Notes: a model not told the origin generated them from the letters alone. DNA of 64,000 nucleotides from Rhynchosporium graminicola (GCA_900074885.1 FJUW01000015.1:90281-154280), one strand, 5' to 3'; counted from the stretch's first letter, positions 35,825 through 47,649 are shown. A program made the numbers and translations.

Positions 35825-36336
35825 ATGATGTCTTCCAAAGCCCTGAGCACGTTGCCACCGGTCATGTCATGTGTGCCAGCCATACCATGCCATTATTAAA
35901 TTACAATTTGCGTTCTTGCACTTTCGATACGAGTAACACTTTGTGGATGGAAATCGAGGCATCGCTAACGAAATCTCACGATGTTGTGAGAGAATTTCTT
36001 GGTCGATCCATACAGCAGTTTCCTGGGGGTAATATTTACCAAATCACCCATCACGCGCAACAGTCTGTTACGAAATCGCCCCGCCAAGCGACGCCAAGCG
36101 AGCCAGTCAGGACGCCGTGTGGGCTTAGTTCGGCAGGCCGAGGGCCCGACGACCAATTTTTTAGCAGGAACGAGGCAAGTTGGCTCAAGCGCCGTCCAAC
36201 AAAGTCCGTCCAGGCGCAGGCGCAGGTGTCCCGAAACATCGTGAAGGGATGGAAGGGGAAGGATGAAAAGCTTTGCGAAGGAATGACTCGATTTCGAAAT
36301 GCGGAGAAGGGCGAAGGCAAGGCCAGCCAGTTTAGG

Positions 36337-36345
36337 GTATAAGAG
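36337..36345 (+). promoter_or_regulatory. TATA-like box upstream of the DUF3602 gene
   Basis: gtataagag lies 200 bp before the ATG at 36537 and is followed by a pyrimidine-rich leader. This fits a core promoter, but position and motif are the only evidence. Confidence 0.35.
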
Positions 36346-36536
36346 CCTTTGTCCGCTTGCCTCTGGCCTCCTGCCTGTCACAGTTGCGTGCTACACTACT
36401 CATCACCAAGCAATAACTTCACAGTCAAATCTTCAATTGACCTGCTCATACCCAGCCACTTACTTCCTCAAGTACATCCATCACAAGCTACAACTTCCTC
36501 GCCACTACCTCCCGATCACTCCCACCAACACACAAA

Positions 36537-36977
36537 ATGCCTGCCAACTTCCAACTCGTCGAGCCTCACCCAAACGTCAACTGCTACGCGCACGCAGGCA
36601 GAGGAGGAGCTGGCAACTACTTCAAGGCTCCCAAGACCTCCAAGGGCAGCACTGCTGTTGGCCCAGCATCTCTCTTCGAGCACGGTCTCCCCAAGAGCAC
36701 ATCTAAGTTCAGCAGTGGTCGTGGGGGAGCAGGCAACATCCGCAAGCCCACCGAGCGCGCCATCTTCTCTTTCGACGAGGAGTTGCAATTGCAGAAGACC
36801 CGCGACGAGAAGTCCAAGGAAGGAGCTGTTTACCACTTTGGCCGTGGCGGTGTTGGCAACTGGACCTCTATTCGATCAAAGTCTTCTCGTAAGGACTCCT
36901 CGAGCTCTTCGGATAGCACTGGTAGCGTACGCAGCGGAATCTTTGGCCGCTTGAGCGACGCCTCTGATCGTCGCTAG
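36537..36977 (+). CDS. DUF3602 / GRGG-repeat protein (Par32-like)
   Basis: Single-exon gene for 146 residues. Three copies of the fungal GRGG(A/V)GN motif occur at residues 21-27, 61-67 and 102-108, separated by Lys/Ser-rich linkers, with a Ser-rich tail. This motif defines DUF3602. The yeast member Par32/Amu1 binds and inhibits ammonium transporters when it is dephosphorylated, under TORC1-Npr1 control. Motif sharing suggests a similar role here, but the protein is short and orthology is not shown. The many Ser residues near basic residues would suit phosphoregulation. A pyrimidine-rich leader and CACAAAATGCC context support this start. Confidence 0.85.
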   Translation: MPANFQLVEPHPNVNCYAHAGRGGAGNYFKAPKTSKGSTAVGPASLFEHGLPKSTSKFSSGRGGAGNIRKPTERAIFSFDEELQLQKTRDEKSKEGAVYHFGRGGVGNWTSIRSKSSRKDSSSSSDSTGSVRSGIFGRLSDASDRR

Positions 36978-37868
36978 TTCACATCTCTCTAAGTCCGGTA
37001 CACATTTCTGCCATTCAGCGAAAGGCGTCCGGTTTCAACATCTTCATGGATGTAATTCATTTAGCGGGCTGGTTCTGATTCCCGCATCATTTCACACAAC
37101 AGCATCTCTCCTTTCAACGGCGCAACACGGAAACACTGCAAAAAAAACTGAACACTGGCGTCTTATCTTCATCAATCATCATCATCATCACACGGCGTAC
37201 TTTGTCTTCCTGCGGTAACGAATAATATGGACGGAAATGGGACATGGGAATTGGGAATTATGGAAACGGAAAACAAAAAAGTTTTGGGACCTCAGGACGG
37301 GATTGACGATGATCTGGCTGGCATGACTCCAGATGATCTCTCATGTCTTGGTGATTTTTATTGAATCTCTTCCTTTGTCAAGCAGTGGACACAGCGACAG
37401 CGATGGATATACCCCAATCCTTTATTATACCCGACAGCCTTCAAAAGGTTGTCAATTGTACTGTACTTCTATTTGCTAGCGCGGTTTTCTTCTCCACCAG
37501 GGATGAGTTTTGGTCTCTGGATGGGAATAGCATAGCAAACATAGTAATCTTAGATGATGAATCATCTCTATCTCCAATCCCCGCGATCACCATCATCTAC
37601 TGCGTGCCTCATCATTCTCAGAAAAGGAATATTTTTCAATCAGGGTACCATCTATCCGCCGCAGCTCCCGAGTCATCTAGTCATCTCGTCATCTATCTCG
37701 TAAATGACACGTCCTTCCTCGGTCCCGAAACCAAACGATGTCTCATAAACCAACTCAATATCGCCATCGCCCCAGCACCTGCACCTGCATCTGCTGCTCT
37801 CTTTGTACACCCACCCACTCGCCCCATTTCCTCACACCCAGCAGCAGTACCAGGATTGAAAGACAGGC

Positions 37869-38045
37869 GGGCAGGCAGGCAGGCAGGCAGGCGAAGATCC
37901 TCTTACCTACGCACACACACACACTACTTATACCTCCGCGGAAGAGTATCGAAGTGCAAAAATGCGACGTGCAACAAAAAAGTAACCGGCCGCCTTGAGA
38001 ATCATGGGCTGTGCTGCTGGTTGGTTGGTTGGTTGGTTGGTTGGT
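37869..38045. repeat. Microsatellite cluster (GGCA)n and (GGTT)n
   Basis: A ggca array at 37869-37892 and a ggtt array at 38019-38045, 130 bp apart, with a smaller ggtt echo at 38077-38088. Confidence 0.85.
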
Positions 38046-38170
38046 AGCATTGGACGGAGAGGAGAGTACAGTAGTAGGTTGGTTGGTTACCAGGCTGGAC
38101 GGGACGGGACTGGACCTGGATCATGATGATGGTGATGGTGATGGTGGGAGCCTGAATATGGACATGGAAG

Positions 38171-38200
38171 GTGGATGTGGATGTGGATGTGGATGTGGAT
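38171..38200. repeat. Hexamer tandem repeat (GTGGAT)5
   Basis: Five tandem copies of gtggat. Confidence 0.9.
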
Positions 38201-38506
38201 GAAGCGTACTGGTATTACTCGAGGTGATTTATAAGTATTGTATTCAGACGAAAGTGCCTGGTCTGAGGACCTCACAGAAGAGGGAAAGCATCAAATCAAA
38301 AACACGTCGATAACATATCGATCATTCTTCTTCCCCCCCCCCTCTCTCCTTCCCTTAGATTACCATTCATCACCATCACCATCACCATCCGGCTGTCATA
38401 GCATTCATCCTATCTCATTTCCTCCGCATCAGGAGAATTTAGTACACTTGTGCTAACACAGTGCCTACCTGGCTAATACTGGCTCTGACTCTTCTCATAT
38501 CTATCT

Positions 38507-38536
38507 ACCTTACCTACCTACCTACCTACCTACCTG
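38507..38536. repeat. Tetramer tandem repeat (TACC)n
   Basis: About seven tandem copies of tacc. A shorter copy lies at 38699-38714, and similar short tracts occur in other intergenic regions of this window. Confidence 0.9.
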
Positions 38537-40503
38537 GGTACAGTACTCTCTGTATCCTTGCATTCACGATGCGATGCCGTATTGGGAGTAACTGCTTGAG
38601 GACTGAGCACATACAGTACTGCAGGTGAGTACAGTAAGATATAAGTATAAGATAATGCGGGGAAGTGAAGCGAAGTGGAGAGCCGGAAGTTGGAGTTGTT
38701 ACCTACCTACCTACCATGCACCTGACCGAGAGAAAGTCCTTTCGGTGGATCCAGACTTCGTCAATCCTACCTGTATCTACTTGTATTGTGACATGTAGAG
38801 GTAAATGGCCGGTGTAGTGCGTGCGTGCGTGCGTGAGAGGAAACGTAACGTGGAGGCTGCGAGGAGGAGCGGTGGGCTGGATTGGATGGACTTGCTCTTT
38901 CTTTGGTTGATGATGATGATGATGTTGTTGTTACGAAGTGCCACGAAATAAACGTAAACAGCCATCACGTGTGCTCTGGCCAATCAATGAATGGATGGCA
39001 AAAGGTATGAAAATGGAGAGAGATGGATTATGTGGGAGAGAACGGACTGGCTGATTACTTTCTTTCGTGGCCTTCGTGGCCTTTCGTATGGTGGTGGTTC
39101 ATTCCTTTTCGGAGTTCCCATGAAAAGGCGGACGTCCGGTACTGGCCCGAAATAAAAAAAAAAAATGCATCTGATGCATTTGCCACGGTATGAGGGGTCG
39201 AATATACGAGAGGAGAAGCGAGGTGGTTTGTGAGACATACAAATCGTCGCCGCGAGAAATTCGAAAGGTCGATGAATGATTGATTACATCAAAGATTAGC
39301 TGAAAAGAAAGATATAACCGTCTCTCAAGCTGTGAGAATTGATATGTGTCTACTACCGTGCTCGAATGACGAAAACCCTTCTTGATCTCTCTGCGATCTC
39401 AGAGTGAACATATCTCAACATACAGGATTGCTGCCAGGCACAAACAAAAATGCAGAATTCAAATCTACAATCGCAGGTAATCAGCCTTGTCGAAGGGAAA
39501 AGCCTTTGGGATGAAGATGGCCCAGCTTCTGGCCGATTCCCGTTTGGTTTTGCGTGTGCTGCAGAGATTGAATCGGTCAAGACCTAGCAAGGTGCTCAGA
39601 TGCGGGGATATCGCGTTCTGATATCTGACACTCTCGAGTTGTACTGGTAAACGGCTTGCGTGCGTGCGTCACGACCTCAGAAGGAAGAGGTAGAGCATAT
39701 CCCCAAGGGATAGCGAGCGAAGAAGAGCGAGCTGTAGACAAATCTACGAGTCGCTCGACGCTGGTCCGGCGCATTCTCCACGTATGCATAGAACAGGCCA
39801 TTGGGTTTTCGAACGTATGGCAGAATTGCGAAGGATTTTCCCAGCTTGGATTATCACGTATATCACGACAGACTTGTAGCATCACCATGAGAACTGATTT
39901 GTGTTAAGCTTCTTTGGCCCCTTCGTCAAACCCGATCTACAGAAGCTATCGGTATCGTGCTGGGATGTTGGCGAATCTCGTCTTTATCTTTGCTATTACT
40001 CTCTTGTGCGTCTTCGCCTTTCTCGGACTCGAAGGTCTCCTGATCTATATCTTCAACGTCGACAGGAGTTTTATCGTCATATTGTCTACCCGCATCAGAC
40101 TCTGGTGCTATTGAACTTAAGGTCAGACTTACTATAGACTTGAGAGGCACGCTTATCTGCTTTGTATGTTCGAATGGCCTCTTCCTATCTGTATAGCTGA
40201 AGGAGCTTTGGTCATTCGTAGATTTCACAAACCTGTGAAGGAACGAACCTATCAAGCCTCTTCAAGTTACGCGGACTTTCCAGATGACTTAGGTTCTAGC
40301 CAATCAGAAGGCAGACAGTCTACTATCCCATATCCTACAAGTTCTAGGAGAGGGTCGGCAGCGTTAAGCCCTCTCCTAGTCATACCTCCTTTCTTTCAAG
40401 ATTTAAGGATGATGTGATTGATGGTGCCGAGGAAGCCTTTCGACTCTCAGCGAGTGCAGAGATCCGTTGTAAAGTGTTTTCACTATTATTTTCAACATAT
40501 TAA

Positions 40504-42144
40504 TCATGCATCCGGCATTCTCTTCAAATCCTGCAACCAAGCCATCTCCACCAACAGTCTGTAAAAATACACTCCGCGATCAACCTCCCTCAGCACCCTA
40601 TCATGCCATTCCTTACCCTCTTTCGCCACCCTCCTCCCAATCTCCAGTCCCTCATCAGTCGTAGCCAAGAACCTCACCAACTCCGGTAGTTCTTCGAACC
40701 CTAAACTGACAGGGATATAATGCAGCCACGGTACAAGCCGCTCATCATGCCATTCTTTGAACATAGTCGTTTTGAGGACTGCGGAGTTGCTTGCTAATAG
40801 GCGGTAGAAACGCCCGCTAAGACTATTGCCATCGATGTCGAAGACGTATTTGTAGTGGTAGGGCTCGGATGCAGGCGCTGCTTTTGACAGTGATGGAAAA
40901 GCTTTGAGCTGTTGTTCGCAGGAGGGTTCGTCGCAAGATCCTACTCTCGAAATAGCGACGTGGTATAATGATCTATTGAAATTTGTCGAAGTGTAAGGTA
41001 TCCAGCGATCATCGCCTTCTGCTTTTTTGAGATACGTGAAGTTTCTCTCTCGACCATTGACACCGGTGGTAGAAGCACCATTTCCGAGCAGCACTAGTCG
41101 CTGCCGATGGTGATTCCGCCAGCTCTCGTCATGCGTGTAACTCCCAGTATTGCTTCCTACCCAATACAGCGCGTTGGCCTTGCGCTTCCATGAGCGATCT
41201 CGCCATGCGCTGTATGAGAATTCGGCCCAGGAGTAGCTAGGTGCTGGAAATATGATATCACCATAGGGATAGGGAGCGGCACGTGAGAGGATTGTGATAG
41301 TGTGATTGATGTGTAGTGACTTTGTGCCGGAGTCGAGATAGCCGTGTAGGGACCCGAAATCGGGGTGTGAGCATAGATCTGTTTGCTGCGTGGTGTTTGC
41401 TATGAAGTCTAAGTGAGGAGAAGCCATCGAGAATTTTGGCAACCCATACTTGCCGAGTTTCTCACAGGCTTCTTTGACTTGGGGCCAGACGGGATCATTA
41501 GACCATTTGAATTGCTCAGTACTGTTGAAGTCCGTAGTAGGCTGGCTTGCCAGTACCGCCGGCTCATCCCTATAATTGGCGATGAAAGTCATATCAGGAA
41601 TGCCCTTCAACGCCTCTTTCAAGCCCCAAGAATGGCTCATAACACCAGCCCAGGCACCGCAATCTCTCAACTCTCCCTGGACGAGAGAACATTTCTTCAT
41701 GTACTTCCGAGTCTGTTCCGGAGAATCTGCTCTTTCTATCAATCTTACCACGTCTTTCGGCGCAATTTTCCGAAAGGGCTCGAGCGATTTCATCATCTCA
41801 TCATATTCATCCACGATCAGCGAGCCATGCTTCTTTGCAAACGCAAACCATTTCTCAAAACCCGGCGGTGGTTTTCGTGCATATTTCCTCTCGTACTTCT
41901 TTGTGGCCTCCTCTACGGTAGTGGATTGCCGTGATAGAAGATCAGCGAATTGCTTCTTTGCTGCGGCGTGTAGGTACTCTACTGGGTGCGACCTGTTACC
42001 ATCTTTTAGCTGATAGATGAAGCCGTTTTGTACCTGGAACTTGTCTTCCCACGTTCCGAGTCGATGGAATGTGAAGAGTGTGACCAGGACCAGAAAAGTC
42101 AACGCAAGATATCTCCTCCTATCACGCAACATCGTGATATGCAA
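40504..42144 (-). CDS. CAP10-like glycosyltransferase (GT90 family)
   Basis: Single-exon gene for 546 residues. A short cytosolic N-terminus is followed by one signal-anchor span (about 12-28, YLALTFLVLVTLFTF), giving a type II Golgi membrane topology. A stem with KYERKYARKPPPGF (fungal CAP10-like hallmark, about 84-97) leads into the catalytic region, with SYSWAEFSYSAW, KANALYWVGSNTGSY and the C-terminal YKYVFDIDGNSLSGRF, a typical nucleotide-sugar-binding motif of the family. The Cryptococcus relative Cap10 is needed for capsule; Pezizomycotina members are common, and the acceptor here is unknown. Length matches the family and no break is seen. Confidence 0.88.
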   Translation of the reverse strand: MHITMLRDRRRYLALTFLVLVTLFTFHRLGTWEDKFQVQNGFIYQLKDGNRSHPVEYLHAAAKKQFADLLSRQSTTVEEATKKYERKYARKPPPGFEKWFAFAKKHGSLIVDEYDEMMKSLEPFRKIAPKDVVRLIERADSPEQTRKYMKKCSLVQGELRDCGAWAGVMSHSWGLKEALKGIPDMTFIANYRDEPAVLASQPTTDFNSTEQFKWSNDPVWPQVKEACEKLGKYGLPKFSMASPHLDFIANTTQQTDLCSHPDFGSLHGYLDSGTKSLHINHTITILSRAAPYPYGDIIFPAPSYSWAEFSYSAWRDRSWKRKANALYWVGSNTGSYTHDESWRNHHRQRLVLLGNGASTTGVNGRERNFTYLKKAEGDDRWIPYTSTNFNRSLYHVAISRVGSCDEPSCEQQLKAFPSLSKAAPASEPYHYKYVFDIDGNSLSGRFYRLLASNSAVLKTTMFKEWHDERLVPWLHYIPVSLGFEELPELVRFLATTDEGLEIGRRVAKEGKEWHDRVLREVDRGVYFYRLLVEMAWLQDLKRMPDA

Positions 42145-43450
42145 ATGGACTCTTTTGCCGCTAAACTTTTCGGGACGATACAGCCATAGCTCCGGCGATC
42201 TATTTGTTGCAAGACGAGGAAGCTGCGATGGTAGACCGAGAGCAAGTCGTGGTAAGCGAGTAAAGGCAGTAGTAAAAATTACATGATTTCAAAGCCGTAC
42301 ATCTGATCATCGGCGTCGAAGTGACATGTCAAAAAGAGCGTGACTCTTCAATTTCGTGGAGTCGAGGACTTCCAACAATTAGCGGCCAACTTCGCGTTTT
42401 AGGTCTTGGTATTAGGTTCCATTCCGCGAATTAGTGAGGCGCAGATTTACTTAAGCGAGAAGTTTATTAGCCGATTGTTTCTACCTCGTGCCTCGAGTAT
42501 CCTAGAACATTACCTACCTATCTATATTGCCTTAACAACCATACCTGTATGGCGCCCTGTGTACTGTGCAAGGTCGTTTTGTAAATGATAGACTCAATCG
42601 CCTCTCTCGACCAGCACCACATTCTCATAATAATCAAATGAATATCCGGCATGTCTTTTGGCAAAACGAGCAGAAGCAGATCAAAATCAAGTCAAAGGAC
42701 TAATGACAGGAGTGCGTTGTAAGGCGAGAAGTAAAATTCCTGATCACAACGCGTGTGAAGTAGAGCCTTTAGAAGAGGAGAAACAATAAGGGGGCTGTAG
42801 CCACTCAGACAGGCTTAGAGTTGAGGTGAACTTATGCTCCAAGGAGTCAAGTACTATAAGAAAGTTATGAATTATTCGAGATACACTGACAATCAAACGC
42901 GACCTCGCTGTATCCTTTTCGATGAAGCGCAATTATATGAATGGCTTTCTATTTTATTGTAAGCCTTCACTGTGTACCGTAAAGTAGCATGGAAATTTAG
43001 CTACAAAGGTAATGCAAGCTATATTTTGAGATGAGCCGAGACATTAGAAATGATTGGCCGAAATTTACTTGAGCCAAGGTCTTAATGCATGCATTTTGGG
43101 TCTTGGGTAAAGAAACTCAAAATCGGGCTTAAGAACAGGTACGTGTGAGAGAAACACATATTCGCAAGCCATTCAGGCACTCTCCACGACGAGTAAAATG
43201 TTTTGTGGTTGGGTACTACCTTTATGCCAATAATTCAGAGACGGGGGTGTGGGTACTTGCCAGCCAAGCTGAATGTATTGGCGTTGTATCCGAGGACCGT
43301 GTTTTTGCGAAACTCTTTTTTCACGGCACCATTTCGTGAATATTGAGAAACCTGTAGTGGTACTATGAAATTGACTCCTCTGGGCACGATATGGTGCGAC
43401 AGTAAATCTGGTGATGAACAGCGCGTCTTACGCTCAGCTTCACACTGCTG
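42145..43450. other. Intergenic between two minus-strand genes
   Basis: About 1.3 kb holding the promoter of the CAP10-like gene and the 3' UTR of rgp1. No coding frame is supported; short frames of 60-90 codons have no motifs. Confidence 0.5.
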
Positions 43451-45969
43451 CTATACAACAAGTCCGGTATTCGAACTTTCATTCCTTTCAGTGCTGGTTG
43501 CCAATGCGCCGTATATCCTGAGAGGAACTACTATCTCAAAACTCTCGCAGTCTAATGCCTCTGCAGCAGCGAGAACGACGCATCTGTCATCTCTCGACAC
43601 CTCCTCCAGGATATCTACGTATCCGATATCTGCATTACGCTCTCGAAGTAAACGCGGTGTGACGAACTCTATGCGGACTCGCCATTCCAAACTGACCCCG
43701 CTGGTAATGAACTCAGGAGTAGCAGAGGCAGGAATGGTTGGAGAGAAGAACACTCTGCGCGAATACAGAGTTGATTCCGAATGCGAGGCATGAGTCTTGC
43801 GCGTAACGCGAAGGATGCTTGCCTCTGACCGCAAAGATATTGAGTTGTCTACCTTCTCCGATGTCTCCAGGGAAGCGTGTATTGCATAGCAGGGAATTTC
43901 GGCATCTGTAAAATCTATCGCAGCCGAAATGGTCTCTCCAAGTCTATAAGCTGGTCGGGCCAGCATAACCACGGCCACTCGCTTGCCGCTTCGAGCAATC
44001 TCAAACCTGTTAGCACTCTGTCTGGGGTCAGTCGCGACATTGCTCCGCAAGATGGCCATGTCTATTGCTTCCTTCGCTGTCGCGGGCTCAGGAAGGAAAG
44101 ACTGGCGACGAGATTTGGGAAGCTCTGTCGGAGAAAGCAAGCCTGCACTAGAGTTATGTCGCGGTGCTGCAAGCAACTCATCGACATATGTAAGGAAGCC
44201 ATCCAATGTAGATTCGGGGGTTTTGGTAGATTCCTTGACCTCGACTCCCTTCGAATTTTCAAGAATCGCCTCAGCAGCGACCTCAATGGCATGGACTTGC
44301 GCCTGATCGCGCAAGATGATATAAGGTGACATAAGATCATGACCAAGAAGTTCACCATGATTGTTGACGCTTCCCAATATGCGAAATGGTACCTCGACAG
44401 ACTTAACTTGCTGCTCTTTGGCTCCGCCGGGACGCTGTGTCCCAATTACCAATTTGTAAGATATCTTGATAACCTTGCCCCTATGACTCGGTGGCAGGCC
44501 GCGAGGAAGTTTGAAGGCATAGCTATAAGATCTACTCTCTCCTGGTGCAAGTCGAAGATCGATGAACAGTATTGACTGCGGCGTTGAAAGCAGAGGAATC
44601 GAGCGAGAACTGGCTATTCCTCTCATATCTTTGATACTGCTAAGCTCGCCGCCTCCAAGTAATCCGCCGAGCGACTCTCCAATATTACCCCATCCGAAGC
44701 CACGGAGGAGGCCACTGTCTCGCTTGTTTGTTTCAAGTCCGATGACACCGCCACCCTGTCCGCCAACTGCCCCCTTTCTTTTCACTTCCTCAAACGGTGC
44801 TTGACTTATAAGAGATGCATCAAGTGTAAACGAACCATGGATCTGAGCGTATCCCATCATCAAGGTTTCTGGTGGGCGGGATTGACTCGCTGGAGATAGG
44901 TTGGACGGCTGTCTTGCATGAGCTCCGTGCAAAGGTACTCGACCCTGCTGCTGGGGAAGATACTCCGATGCAAGGGTCTCTGTAGAATTGTTACTGAGTG
45001 AATAGAATTCACCGCTGCTCCTAGCTGTCCCAGCAACACTAGCTGGAGAAAGAACTCGAGTCGCAGACACAACTCTTTCCGCTATTGCCGGTACGGTCTC
45101 GCGTGATCGAGGGGATAAGAGCCGTGGATTGTCTTGATGCAGAGGCGAAGCAAGATGATCCGTATTTCTGTGATCGGAAGTTGGTGGTAAGGTAGCAGGA
45201 AATTTGAAAGTCTGCGGCGGAGATCCTGAACCCTTTCGTCTGGGAAATGGCCTGCCCGGGAGACTGGGAGTGCTGGGGGCAGTTGTGATACCAGGACGTC
45301 TCATTGGTGTGTCAGAATCCGTCTTTATGGGAGAAAACAAGGAGCTTAGAGGAGATGGTTGTGTTGCTGATCGCTGAGTTATAGCCGCTAGTAAAGAGGT
45401 CAGAAAGTTAGACAGAGCGTCTGCTTTGGATTATGACTACCTGTCGAGGGACCATTAACTGCATATCTGCGAGGAACTGTTTGAAGACTTGCAGACCGGC
45501 CATGTCCTCTTGAACTTCCTCCTGGCCTTTCGGAGAGGCTGCCTTGGCTTGTCAGATCACCTCCGCCCCCTTCACTGGCTCCGATTGAGATGATTGACAC
45601 GGATCGCTTATGTGAACTAGCATCCTTAGAAATTTTGGACGAGGGGCCATTGAAAGGGCCAGCTGGGTGTTGAGTTCCAGAGAGGAGCGGGGAAACGTTC
45701 AGCGAGAGCGAAGTGCGGTGACCATCATTTATGGGTGGTGCAGGAGAGACGAAGCTTGTGCTATCTTTGCTGTGTGCTAATGCTGTCTTCCTTAGCCTAT
45801 CTATCGAAGTGGAACCGTTGGCACTGGAAGGGTGTAAAGATGTTCTTGGTGGTGTCGGCGTATTGGATATATTCTTGAATGTGATTTGGCACTCAATATC
45901 CTCGCCAGCGAATACAGTCTGTTGGGCCCAATTGACAAAGACCCTGATGTTCGAAACTGGTGCTGACAT
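43451..45969 (-). CDS. rgp1: Rgp1, subunit of the Ric1-Rgp1 Ypt6/Rab6 GEF
   Basis: Two exons (45969-45441 and 45387-43451) with a 53-bp phase-1 intron give 821 residues. The N-terminus (NIRVFVNWAQQTVFAGEDIECQITFKN, about 7-33) starts an arrestin-like beta-sandwich. A long Ser/Pro-rich disordered insert follows, and the Rgp1 core resumes with YAQIHGSFTLD, then SYSYAFKLPRGLPPSHRGK and ISYKLVIGTQR. The C-terminal arrestin-like half ends with a typical VVPLRIYG strand. With Ric1, Rgp1 activates Ypt6/Rab6 at the Golgi for endosome-to-Golgi retrieval. The gene is divergent from mob1, with 670 bp between the start codons. The splice join gives GPSTAAITQRS, in frame. Confidence 0.88.
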
Positions 45970-46639
45970 TTCGTATCGTGAATTGGGGGGTATGTGTAGT
46001 CGTAGCTGTAGGTATGGAGGAGCTTAGAGCTCCATCTGCTCGAGTAATATCGATGCTTCCGGTCATGGATGCGGATTCGTGACACTGGACAAGTTTGCCG
46101 GCATAATGGAGTGTATGGACAGGTTATTGTAAGTGATTGTGGCGTTAGGGCTGACAAATGTTCTTGTAATGAAGAAGACGCGATAAGACGGATAATATGC
46201 CAATTCCAAGCCAAACGAACTAATTCATGCTCCAAGTCAACACAGGTACGGGAACCCGCTTCTCTCCTTCCGCCACATGCGCCCGCGTCTATTCCCGCCC
46301 CTGCGCCAGGTACTAGACTAAATTACTTATACCGCGGCTCGCTCTGCCAACGAGATCAAAGTCAACAAAGGAAAGAACAGGAAAGCGTACCCAGATTAAG
46401 AGCTCACCTTCGATTCCATCCCTCCACTTCACGTAGCACGTAGCGCAAGCTTCACTTTCAGAGCCGTGCGGCAAAGTCCTAGAGTTGAACCTCTCTAACT
46501 CTCCGCCATCTTCTGGAGGTTTTGGTGGTACTGGTATGCTCATCTCATTCCTAGATACCAGAATACTGTCTCCCTGCTAACGTGTGGCATGCCAGACACA
46601 AACTACGCCATACGCCTGCTTGCGCGCAACTGAAGCACG
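45970..46639. promoter_or_regulatory. Shared divergent promoter of rgp1 and mob1
   Basis: 670 bp separate the two start codons. Frames inside it are short and without motifs, so it should carry both promoters and leaders. Confidence 0.6.
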
Positions 46640-47649
46640 ATGACTTCCTTCATCACCACCGTGTTAGTCTCCCAGCTTGTTCCAGATGGCCACCATCTCC
46701 GTGGCTGCTGCAGCTCTGCGATATCTGACCCCTGCTTCACTGCTCTTATCTCCCGCACTCTCCCACTCTGCCTCGTCTTCGACGGTGTCAGTTGATGCTC
46801 AATATATTGATACGGATGCTGGACAGCATGAACCACTGCATTGGACATCTTGCTTACAAGGGGACAAATGCAGCAACCAACGGACGAGAAACCAATTCAG
46901 ACCGCGTAACGCCACAAAGGGCAGTACGAGCTATCAATTGAGACAATATGCGGAGGCTACACTCGGCGGTGGCAGTTTGCGAAAGATTGTAAAGCTTCCG
47001 GAAGGCGAGGACGAGAATGAATGGTTAGCAGTTAACAGTACGGCACCTTTCCCACTATTGAAGCTCTCGACTGAAATGAAACAGTGGTCGACTTCTACAA
47101 CCACATCAACCTCCTTTACGGCTCTATCACCGAGTTTTGCTCTCCGCAATCTTGCCCAGAGATGAAGGCAACAGATGAGTGCGTCTAGAGAAATTAGACT
47201 CGCGGAACACGTTCTCACATTATGCAGATTTGAGTACCTCTGGCAGGATTCTGAAAACTACAAACGACCCACCAAGATGCCCGCTCCAACCTACATCGAA
47301 CATTTGATGGGATGGGTACAAAGTAATATCGACAATGAGGCGGTCTTCCCTAGCAGAATAGGTATGCTGATATTTCACGTCTATTGAGCCTTACTGAATA
47401 TAATTAGGAGTTCCTTTTCCAAAGTCATTCCCGAGCATGATACGTCAAGTCTTCAAGAGGATGTACCGTGTCTACGCCCATATCTACTGCCATCACTACC
47501 CTGTGATCCGTGAACTCGGTCTCGAAGCCCACCTCAACACCAGCTTCAAGCATTACGTTCTATTCATAGATGAACACACTTTAGCAAGTGGTAAGGATTT
47601 CTGGGGACCATTGGGAGATCTGGTGGAGAGCATGCTTCGGAGCGACTGA
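46640..47649 (+). CDS. mob1: Mob1 kinase activator
   Basis: Five exons (46640-46662, 46874-47037, 47085-47178, 47228-47361, 47408-47649) with introns of 211, 47, 49 and 46 bp give 218 residues, the normal Mob1 length. The first exon is 23 bp and encodes MTSFITT plus two bases. The protein shows the Mob1 hallmarks: [32 protein letters not shown], the zinc ligands in [10 protein letters not shown] and in AHIYCHHYP, and the C-terminal [15 protein letters not shown]. Mob1 binds and activates Dbf2/LATS-type NDR kinases in the septation initiation / mitotic exit network at spindle poles and septa. Every junction was chosen by restoring these conserved segments. Confidence 0.93.

Larger units (their letters stand above)
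29495..36536. other. Seven-kilobase gene desert
   Basis: No frame shows domains, a signal peptide with continuation, or splice sites giving an extended product. Base composition is not as AT-rich as the transposon block and I see no transposase motifs. It includes a perfect hairpin (33753-33774), a G/C run near 33887-33915, triple ccttaggatt-type repeats (35055-35082), GTACTTAT repeats (35325-35353) and two long microsatellites (35683-35824). Confidence 0.45.
36978..40503. other. Intergenic with many microsatellites
   Basis: About 3.5 kb. Long frames on either strand (for example 37361-38047 +) are built from repeat translation and have no motifs. Tandem arrays include GGCA (37869-37892), TTGG (38019-38045), GTGGAT (38171-38200), CTAC/CTAC (38507-38536 and 38699-38714) and GTGC (38817-38834). 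The stretch 39926-40417 has open frames on both strands with somewhat protein-like composition, but I could not build a model. Confidence 0.45.

Noticed and set aside
35869..36342. 157-codon plus-strand frame
   Set aside because: It overlaps the likely promoter and TATA box of the DUF3602 gene, begins in microsatellite flank, has no motifs, and has a rival frame on the other strand.
37361..38047. 228-codon plus-strand frame
   Set aside because: The start is non-ATG, the C-terminal part is translation of GGCA and GGTT repeats, and no domain is seen.
41413..41934. Plus-strand frame of 173 codons
   Set aside because: Antisense shadow of the CAP10-like gene.
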